Made by a program: the position numbers and the translations under genes
Notes under the pieces: generated by a model
Databases searched by the model: none
What the model saw: the letters and a program-made list of their open reading frames with translations, nothing else
Told to the model about the DNA's origin: nothing
In this document: positions 6,666-11,139 of the stretch, one piece after another
How positions within the stretch are numbered: position 1 is the stretch's first letter
Layout: each line of letters begins with the position of its first letter
DNA from: Clostridium sp. CAG:964
Lineage (GTDB): Bacteria; Bacillota; Clostridia; Oscillospirales; Acutalibacteraceae
Direction of reading: 5' to 3'
Assembly (NCBI GenBank): GCA_000435335.1
Contig: FR891310.1
Span: forward strand, 1 to 11,139
DNA: 11,139 bases

Positions 6666-7871
6666 TTACAGCTTTTCTAAAACCACCGCATTTTTTCCCA
6701 TTTGGGCGTATCTTGTGTCAAAAACACTCCGATCATATTCTACCATATACTCGCTTAGCGGGTCGTTTAAATAGTAATATTCATCGTCATAGCCTACAAG
6801 CACCATACAATGCTCATTTGCAAGCCACTTACAGGTATCGCCGTCTTTATATGAGGAATAGCTTTTCGCACCCTTTACCTTCCATTCATATGTAACCGCC
6901 GGCTCCTGCATCCACATAGTTGCCCATATTAATACAGGTTGGTTGTTGACTATATACCGGTTGAGCAAAAGCTCTGTTGACGAGCCGCTGACATCTACGG
7001 CTCTATAGCCTTTTCCCTTTAGATACGAGTTCATTGCGGTACATATTGCCGGTGGAAAGCACCCCAGTGCGTCTTCGGAATACGGACTTCCTATAAACAC
7101 AGATTCCGTATCAGGGCCTGTCATTCCCGTTGTTGATTCTAAATCAAAATAGCCCTTAGGCAGGTAGTCGTCAATAAAGTCATCCACCGTTATTTTATAC
7201 CCATAATATCTAAGCAGCATTACAGAGCTTACAGACTCACAGCCCGACGGATACCTTGTGCCCTGCTGCAGCAAGGTTACATCCTTAATGGTGTAGCTTT
7301 TTTTTGATTTAACTGTTACCGGCACTACAGCATAAGCCCCTGTGTCTGCTACTGCGGTTATACTGGTTGTTCCTGTAGACACACCCTTAATTTTCCCTTT
7401 TTTATCAACCGTTGCAACATTTATATTGTTTGAAGAATATGTAATACCGGGGCTTGTTTTAAGCTTGCCGTATTTAGGCGGCGTATAAACACAGCTTGCC
7501 GATACTGTTTTCCCTACGGTAAGCGTGTATTTACTCCTATTGAATTGCAGACCTTCTCCTGTAACAGGCGAGGCCTGCACAGTGGCTGTTTCTTCTGAAT
7601 CGGCAGCCTGTGCGTCACTGCTCTGCTCTCCGAGCAGACAAAACGCCAACACTGACAAAGCCGCAGCAGCAACTGCGACAGCAAGCACACCCTTAAAGCA
7701 CTTGCCCTTTAGCACACTTTTCAGTACGCTTATTGGGGAATTCTTTAATTCAGCTTCACCGGTTTTATTAGGCTCGTTATTCTCAATATTACTGCGGGCA
7801 TCATTTATACCGTCTATACCGTCAGCCTCTTTAACATACGCTTTTTCTTTGTCTAATACTTCCTTAGCCAT
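6666..7871 (-). CDS. Membrane-anchored C39-like cysteine peptidase with Ig-like domain
   Basis: The 401-residue protein has an unusual 60-residue charged cytoplasmic N-terminus and a single transmembrane anchor at about 61-81. A bacterial Ig-like (BIG2) domain follows at about 108-187, with the signature SSNNINVATVDKKGKIKGVS. The C39-like papain-fold domain covers about 195-401. Catalytic candidates are Gln203, Cys211 in YPSGCESVS, His354 in NEHCMVLVGYDD, and Asp370 (or Asn369) in YLNDPL. This matches the Peptidase_C39_2 pattern. The domain should face outside the cell, where it could cut surface proteins or peptides. The substrate is unknown, and no ABC exporter or double-glycine peptide is nearby, so it is not an obvious bacteriocin processor. 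AAGGAG sits six bases before the ATG at 7871. The gene converges with the carboxypeptidase at the shared terminator. Confidence 0.88.
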   Translation of the reverse strand: MAKEVLDKEKAYVKEADGIDGINDARSNIENNEPNKTGEAELKNSPISVLKSVLKGKCFKGVLAVAVAAAALSVLAFCLLGEQSSDAQAADSEETATVQASPVTGEGLQFNRSKYTLTVGKTVSASCVYTPPKYGKLKTSPGITYSSNNINVATVDKKGKIKGVSTGTTSITAVADTGAYAVVPVTVKSKKSYTIKDVTLLQQGTRYPSGCESVSSVMLLRYYGYKITVDDFIDDYLPKGYFDLESTTGMTGPDTESVFIGSPYSEDALGCFPPAICTAMNSYLKGKGYRAVDVSGSSTELLLNRYIVNNQPVLIWATMWMQEPAVTYEWKVKGAKSYSSYKDGDTCKWLANEHCMVLVGYDDEYYYLNDPLSEYMVEYDRSVFDTRYAQMGKNAVVLEKL

Positions 7872-7898
7872 TGTTACTCCTTGTTGCTACGCCTAAGC

Positions 7899-7915
7899 TG
7901 TCGGCCTAACCGACA
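7899..7915 (-). other. Small hairpin in the C39-peptidase leader
   Basis: TGTCGG (7899-7904) and CCGACA (7910-7915) form a six-base-pair stem with a five-base loop, about 20 nt upstream of the AAGGAG ribosome binding site. There is no U-run, so it is not a terminator. It might affect translation or mRNA stability. Little more can be said. Confidence 0.3.
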
Positions 7916-7999
7916 ACAAACCTTTTAAATTTATAATACGGCTTTAACCGCACCAAAGTGCATTTACCCTGCTTATAAATTAAATATAAGTATAGCACA

Positions 8000-8028
8000 A
8001 GTATAACATAAAAATATGTTGCATTCAA
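8000..8028 (-). promoter_or_regulatory. Promoter of the C39-peptidase gene
   Basis: On the minus strand TTGAAT (8028-8023) and TATACT (8005-8000) are separated by 17 bp, and TGT directly before TATACT makes it an extended -10. The -35 matches four of six consensus bases and the -10 five of six. Transcription should begin near 7993, giving a leader of about 120 nt. A second TGCTATACT lies about 11 bp downstream and could be an alternative -10. Confidence 0.6.
8005..8020. promoter_or_regulatory. Palindrome in the C39 promoter spacer, operator candidate
   Basis: AACATA-AAAA-TATGTT is an inverted repeat with six-base arms and a four-base A-centre. It lies within the -35/-10 spacer region (8006-8022) and overlaps one base of the -10. 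A repressor bound here would block polymerase. The arms are A/T-rich, so chance is not excluded. No regulator gene is adjacent. Confidence 0.4.
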
Positions 8029-8105
8029 ACAATATATATTGCTATAAATTAAGAATAAATTGGGTGTTAATGTAAAAATATGTATAGTTATAATAAAATT
8101 TGCAG

Positions 8106-8135
8106 AAAAAAAGCCCTCCGCTAAAAGCAGAGGGC
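8106..8135 (-). terminator. Intrinsic terminator of fba
   Basis: On the minus strand GCCCTCTGCT-TTT-AGCGGAGGGC (8135-8113) forms a ten-base-pair stem with one T-G wobble, followed by seven T's. It lies 27 bp after the fba stop codon and isolates fba from the downstream C39-peptidase gene. Confidence 0.93.
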
Positions 8136-8161
8136 AGTCAAAGACAAATTAATAATATAAA

Positions 8162-9028
8162 TTATGCCTTGTTTACTGAGCCGAACAGCTCCATCTTCTC
8201 TTTTACTGTAGCCTTAATAGCCTCAAAGCCCGGAGCAAGAAGCTTTCTTGGGTCAAAGCCCTTACCCTGCTGGTCTTTACCTGCTTCAATGTACTTTCTT
8301 GTAGCGTCAGCAAAAGCAAGCTGGCACTCTGTATTTACATTAATCTTAGAAACGCCCAGGTCAATAGCCTTCTTAATCATATCGCTTGGAATACCTGTAC
8401 CACCGTGAAGAACCAGAGGCATTTTACCTGTCAGCTCCTGGATAGCAGCAAGAACATCAAAGTTAAGTCCTGTCCAGTTAGCCGGGTACTTACCGTGAAT
8501 ATTACCAATACCTGCAGCAAGCATTGTAACGCCTAGGTCAGCAATCATCTTACACTCCTTAGGGTCAGCACACTCGCCGGCACCTATAACGCCGTCTTCT
8601 TCGCCGCCGATTGAACCAACCTCAGCCTCCAGTGAAAGGCCCTTTTGGCTGCAAATGCCGATAAGCTCTTTTGTCTTTTCAACATTTTCTTCGATTGGGT
8701 AGTGAGAACCGTCAAACATAATTGAGCTGAAGCCTGCCTCGATACAAGCCTTAGCGCCTTCGTATGAACCGTGGTCAAGGTGAAGAGCAACAGGAACAGT
8801 AATGTTAAGCTCCTCAAGCATACCGTTTACCATACCAACTACTGTCTTGTAGCCGCACATATATTTACCGGCACCCTCGGAAACACCCAAAATAACAGGT
8901 GAGTTTAGCTCCTGAGCTGTCAGTAGAATAGCCTTTGTCCACTCCAAATTGTTGATGTTAAACTGACCAACTGCGTAGTGGCCCTCTTTTGCCTTTGTCA
9001 GCATTTCCTTTGCATTTACCAATGCCAT
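8162..9028 (-). CDS. fba: Class II fructose-1,6-bisphosphate aldolase
   Basis: Class II aldolase reversibly cleaves fructose-1,6-bisphosphate to dihydroxyacetone phosphate and glyceraldehyde-3-phosphate in glycolysis, using zinc. The 288-residue length fits the shorter Gram-positive type. HLDHG (83-87) supplies the catalytic Asp85 and zinc ligand His86. GNIHGKY gives His178 and VLHGGTG gives His208, the other two zinc ligands. SEGAGKYM, the EVGSIGGEEDG loop and INVNTECQ near the phosphate site are also family-typical. GGAGTGA precedes ATG 9028 by about nine bases. The gene has its own promoter and terminator and is divergent from the MIF-like gene. The related tagatose-bisphosphate and GatY/KbaY aldolases cannot be fully excluded by motif, but a stand-alone gene with strong signals favours the glycolytic enzyme. 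Confidence 0.95.
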   Translation of the reverse strand: MALVNAKEMLTKAKEGHYAVGQFNINNLEWTKAILLTAQELNSPVILGVSEGAGKYMCGYKTVVGMVNGMLEELNITVPVALHLDHGSYEGAKACIEAGFSSIMFDGSHYPIEENVEKTKELIGICSQKGLSLEAEVGSIGGEEDGVIGAGECADPKECKMIADLGVTMLAAGIGNIHGKYPANWTGLNFDVLAAIQELTGKMPLVLHGGTGIPSDMIKKAIDLGVSKINVNTECQLAFADATRKYIEAGKDQQGKGFDPRKLLAPGFEAIKATVKEKMELFGSVNKA

Positions 9029-9057
9029 TTGAAATCACTCCATCTTTAAAAATCTCT

Positions 9058-9077
9058 TACTATGCACACGCATAGTA
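9058..9077. promoter_or_regulatory. 20-bp palindrome at the start of the fba transcript, operator candidate
   Basis: TACTATGC-ACAC-GCATAGTA has perfect eight-base arms. It lies about +5 to +24 relative to the predicted fba start of transcription. That location fits either a repressor roadblock site or a 5'-end stabilising hairpin in the mRNA. It is distinct from the fba terminator and not followed by a U-run. Confidence 0.55.
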
Positions 9078-9087
9078 GACTAAGGTT

Positions 9088-9116
9088 ATTATACATTATT
9101 ATCAGGCAAATATAAA
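9088..9116 (-). promoter_or_regulatory. Promoter of fba
   Basis: On the minus strand TTTATA (9116-9111) and TATAAT (9093-9088) are separated by 17 bp. The -10 is perfect and the -35 matches four of six bases. Transcription should begin near 9081, giving a leader of about 50 nt that includes the 9058-9077 palindrome. Confidence 0.6.
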
Positions 9117-9171
9117 GGGGGAAAAGAAAAAAATTTGTAAAAACTACTTTAGTTTTTTTACTTGTTTTATA

Positions 9172-9177
9172 TATAAT
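9172..9177 (+). promoter_or_regulatory. Probable -10 element for the MIF-like/yjbQ unit
   Basis: TATAAT at 9172-9177 would start transcription near 9184 and leave a 36-nt leader with the AGGAGG site at 9206-9211. The -35 region is T-rich (TTAGTT at 17 bp) and weak. A second TATAAT at 9196-9201 is too close to the ribosome binding site to be the main promoter. Confidence 0.4.
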
Positions 9178-9219
9178 ATTGTAGTAAAGTATAGTTATAA
9201 TACTTAGGAGGAAAATAAT

Positions 9220-9561
9220 ATGCCATTTATTAGTACAACAACCAACACCGAAATTACAAAAGATAACGAACTTGCACTAAAATCAAGGTACGCAAAGGCA
9301 CTTAGCCTTATAGGAAAAAGCGAGAGCTATATTATGCTTGATTTTGTGCCAAACCACAGTATGTACTTTGGCGGAAAAAGCGACAGCCCTATTGCATTTG
9401 TAGAGGTTAAGTACTTTGGCAAAGCAGGCAGCGGCAGTCTGAACAGCCTTACAGCAGAAATTTGCAGTGCCGTATCGCAGGAGTTGGGAATAGCTCAGGA
9501 TAAAATTTATGTTAAATACGAGGCTGTAGAAAGCTGGGGCTGGAACGGAAGTAATTTTTAA
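9220..9561 (+). CDS. MIF-family tautomerase homologue
   Basis: This 113-residue protein matches macrophage migration inhibitory factor (MIF/D-dopachrome tautomerase branch of the tautomerase superfamily) along its whole length. Pro2 becomes the N-terminal catalytic base after Met removal. Lys33 equals MIF Lys32. YIML, FGGKSDSPIAFVEV and the closing GWNGSNF align with YIAV, FGGSSEPCALCSL and GWNNSTF of human MIF. The CxxC redox motif of human MIF is absent. The family forms homotrimers that tautomerise phenylpyruvate-like enols. The natural bacterial substrate is unknown. AGGAGG lies eight bases before the ATG. yjbQ follows after 18 bp, so the two are probably one operon. There is no signal peptide, so it is predicted to be cytosolic. 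Confidence 0.92.
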   Translation: MPFISTTTNTEITKDNELALKSRYAKALSLIGKSESYIMLDFVPNHSMYFGGKSDSPIAFVEVKYFGKAGSGSLNSLTAEICSAVSQELGIAQDKIYVKYEAVESWGWNGSNF

Positions 9562-9579
9562 AAAGGGGGAAGCTGCACA

Positions 9580-9996
9580 ATGAAATCTTACAGAAAAGAG
9601 CTTTTTTTTAATATTCCGGAACGAAGAGGTATTGTAAACATTACAAGGCAGGTGCAAGCCGCAGTAAATGAAAGCGGTATAAAGGAGGGACTTGTGCTTG
9701 TAAACGCTATGAACATTACCGCCAGCGTTTTTATAAACGATGACGAGCCGGGGCTTCACAATGACTTTGAAAACTGGCTTGAAAAGCTTGCCCCTGAACA
9801 GCCATACAGTCAGTATGCCCACAATGGCTTTGAAAACAATGCCGACGCCCACCTAAAAAGAACCATAATGGGCAGAGAGGTTGTGTGTGCCGTTACAAAG
9901 GGCAGACTTGACTTTGGCACATGGGAACAAATATTTTACTACGAGCTTGACGGAAAAAGAAAGAAGCACGCACTTATTAAAATAATAGGTGAATAA
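9580..9996 (+). CDS. yjbQ: YjbQ/UPF0047 family protein
   Basis: The 138-residue length is typical of UPF0047. Family hallmarks are NITASVFINDDEP (45-57), the histidine-bearing segment YAHNGFENNADAHLKR (His81, His91), MGREV (97-101) and the signature GRLDFGTWEQIFYYELDG (108-125). E. coli YjbQ has weak thiamine-phosphate synthase activity, and the family is often named 'secondary thiamine-phosphate synthase'. Whether that is its real role is unclear, and no thi genes or TPP riboswitch are seen here. A G-rich ribosome binding site (AGGGGGA) precedes the ATG. It sits 18 bp behind the MIF-like gene in one probable operon, which suggests small-metabolite repair or conversion as a shared theme (inference). 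Confidence 0.9.
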   Translation: MKSYRKELFFNIPERRGIVNITRQVQAAVNESGIKEGLVLVNAMNITASVFINDDEPGLHNDFENWLEKLAPEQPYSQYAHNGFENNADAHLKRTIMGREVVCAVTKGRLDFGTWEQIFYYELDGKRKKHALIKIIGE

Positions 9997-10002
9997 CACT
10001 GA

Positions 10003-10165
10003 GCTTCCACTCGACTGCGGCTTTAGCACCTGTTTCAGCATCGGCATCGTTCTTTGCATTAATGCCCTTGCTTGTTTGTGTTTCTAATGCATATTTACAG
10101 CTGCGCAACCACCGGTTGCATACCCGCAAACCAAAATGTATGGTCGGCAACCGGTAAATATTGTA
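10003..10165 (-). ncRNA. Candidate structured RNA (or operator cluster) in the yjbQ-XRE gap
   Basis: Several nested complementarities fit one fold on the minus strand. ATATTTAC (10161-10154) pairs with GTAAATAT (10098-10091). CGGTTG (10153-10148) pairs with CAACCG (10118-10113), and inside it CATAC/GTATG (10142-10138 with 10123-10119). GCATTA (10090-10085) pairs with TAATGC (10061-10056). The unpaired stretches are purine/A-rich on this strand (GAAACACAAACAAG, CTGAAACAGG), as in structured RNAs, and T-rich on the other. The stretch looks less A/T-rich than typical spacers here. A weak -10 (TACAAT, 10164-10159) is present but overlaps the first helix, and no clear terminator follows. Clostridial families such as raiA are possible, but I cannot confirm a match. 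Alternatives are a plus-strand leader of the regulator gene or DNA operator sites. Confidence 0.35.
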
Positions 10166-10214
10166 AACTGTTAATACTACTTAAACCACAGTCAATACCG
10201 CAAGGAGGTTTACT

Positions 10215-11051
10215 ATGAATATTGAAATTGCAAACAGATTATGTAAGCTTAGAAAAGAACACAACCTTTCACAGGAGCAGCTGGCAGAAAAAATAGGCGT
10301 AAGCAGGCAGGCTGTTTCAAAGTGGGAAAGAGCCGAGGCCTCACCCGACACAGACAATTTAATTGCATTGGCAAAAATATACGGCGTAACTGTAGACCAA
10401 CTGCTTACAGGCAGCGACTCCTGCAAGCAGGAGAACGCCGCTCGGGAACAAGCCGACAGTCAGACATACCGCAGTGAGAAAAAGCAAGAACAAAGCACTG
10501 ATGAAAGCAGCAGTCAAAAGAAAAGCAAGGTTTCCTTTAAAAACGGAATACATATTGATGACAACGGTGATAATGTACATATAGGCTTTGACGGAATTCA
10601 TGTAAATGACAGAAACGGAACAAAGGTATCTGTAGATAACAACGGCGTTTTTGTAGAGGAAAACGGCGAGACTAAGGCATACACCGACGAAGACGGACAC
10701 ATTCACTTTTCCGACGATGTAAAGCACAACGGCAAGGGTTCAAAATCAAGTGCCGTTAAGAAAATCCTCTATTCTGCCATTCCGCTTGTAACAGTGGCGG
10801 CGTTTCTTGTTATGGGCTGTACCCTTAAGCTATGGGGAATTGCGTGGGTAGTATTCTTGGCTATTCCTATTATTCTGTCTATTCCTGAGGCAATCAGAAA
10901 AAGAAGGCCGTCCAAATTCTGCTTTCCCGTGCTTGTGGTAGCAGTTTACATAGTATTGGGCTTGTGCTGTAATTTATGGCACCCGGGCTGGATAATCTTT
11001 TTAACTATTCCTATCTACTATGCAATTTGCAGCGTAATAGAGGGAAAATAA
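10215..11051 (+). CDS. Membrane-bound XRE-family regulator with duplicated two-helix module
   Basis: Residues 5-64 are a classical XRE/Cro helix-turn-helix (NLSQEQLAEKIGVSRQAVSKWE). A charged, Ser/Gln/Lys-rich linker covers about 70-105. A short beta-repeat region follows at about 108-165 (NGIHIDDNGDN, DGIHVNDRNGT, NGVFVEENGE). The C-terminus (about 185-276) holds four hydrophobic segments arranged as two gapless copies 48 residues apart: 189-227 and 237-275. They share Pro190/238, Gly201/249, Leu-Trp206-207/254-255, Trp211/259, Phe-Leu214-215/262-263 and Ile-Pro-Ile217-219/265-267. AAGGAGG sits six bases before the ATG. The protein should bind DNA from the membrane and may respond to an envelope signal. 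Targets are unknown. Inverted repeats upstream at 10105-10155 could be its own operator. I see no clear downstream terminator. Confidence 0.9.
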   Translation: MNIEIANRLCKLRKEHNLSQEQLAEKIGVSRQAVSKWERAEASPDTDNLIALAKIYGVTVDQLLTGSDSCKQENAAREQADSQTYRSEKKQEQSTDESSSQKKSKVSFKNGIHIDDNGDNVHIGFDGIHVNDRNGTKVSVDNNGVFVEENGETKAYTDEDGHIHFSDDVKHNGKGSKSSAVKKILYSAIPLVTVAAFLVMGCTLKLWGIAWVVFLAIPIILSIPEAIRKRRPSKFCFPVLVVAVYIVLGLCCNLWHPGWIIFLTIPIYYAICSVIEGK

Positions 11052-11139
11052 TTTTTGCTGCAGGCTGCCCAAATAACTGCCGTATAAGAGGCGGAAATAA
11101 GGCATAAAAATCGAGTAGGAGACTACCCATTAGTTGAGT
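11052..11139. other. Right-edge non-coding stretch with a small hairpin
   Basis: No reading frame or convincing terminator follows the regulator. GTAG-GAGA-CTAC (11115-11126) can form a four-base-pair stem with a GNRA-type loop. The last 30 bases are cut by the window edge, so their role cannot be judged. Confidence 0.3.

Noticed and set aside
6666..7871. C39-like peptidase as a bacteriocin processing system
   Set aside because: There is no ABC transporter domain, no double-glycine precursor gene and no immunity gene in the window.
8100..8408. Plus-strand open frame starting at the fba terminator
   Set aside because: It is antisense to the conserved fba C-terminus and begins inside a terminator, with no ribosome binding site.
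9196..9201. TATAAT as promoter for the MIF-like gene
   Set aside because: Transcription would begin within the AGGAGG site, leaving no usable ribosome binding site. The -10 at 9172-9177 fits better.
9970..10200. Open minus-strand frame reading as a plausible small protein across the yjbQ-XRE gap
   Set aside because: It has no good start codon with a ribosome binding site and enters the end of yjbQ antisense. The nested inverted repeats are better explained by an RNA or operator.

Overview
The window looks like chromosomal DNA of a low-to-moderate G+C Clostridia, probably a gut Ruminococcaceae/Oscillospiraceae relative. The evidence is strong AGGAGG-type ribosome binding sites, a tyrosine T-box leader, UUG starts, a class II aldolase, and secreted proteins with Ser/Thr-Pro linkers and bacterial Ig-like domains. 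The species is inferred, not identified. I see no insertion sequence, integrase, CRISPR array, tRNA or rRNA.

Layout: 1-2456 (-) is the N-terminal 818 residues of a large secreted beta-helix surface protein whose C-terminus runs off the left edge in an 18-bp tandem repeat. 2530-3117 (-) is a small membrane protein with two zinc ribbons, probably transcribed with it. 3118-3874 is a regulatory gap holding a minus-strand promoter, a perfect-consensus plus-strand promoter and a complete tyrosine T-box leader for tyrS (3875-5095, +). After tyrS come mscL (mechanosensitive channel with a zinc-ribbon tail) and a membrane-anchored VanY-type carboxypeptidase, both apparently starting at TTG. A 20-bp-stem bidirectional terminator at 6611-6653 separates this plus-strand group from a convergent membrane-anchored C39-like cysteine peptidase (6666-7871, -). 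Upstream of that lies fba (8162-9028, -), with its own terminator, promoter and a 20-bp palindrome just after the predicted transcription start. Divergent from fba is a two-gene unit: a MIF/phenylpyruvate-tautomerase homologue (9220-9561) and a YjbQ/UPF0047 protein (9580-9996). A 218-bp gap dense in nested inverted repeats (10003-10165) follows; it may be an uncharacterised structured RNA on the minus strand or an operator region. The last gene (10215-11051, +) is an XRE-type regulator fused to two tandem copies of a two-helix membrane module.

Together this is a mix of housekeeping genes (tyrS, fba, mscL) and cell-envelope functions (surface adhesin-like protein, peptidoglycan carboxypeptidase, surface cysteine peptidase). 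The least ordinary items are the structured gap at 10003-10165, the membrane-bound XRE protein with a duplicated module, the MIF homologue, and the palindromes in the promoter regions of the C39 peptidase and fba. No multi-gene defence or mobile system is evident.
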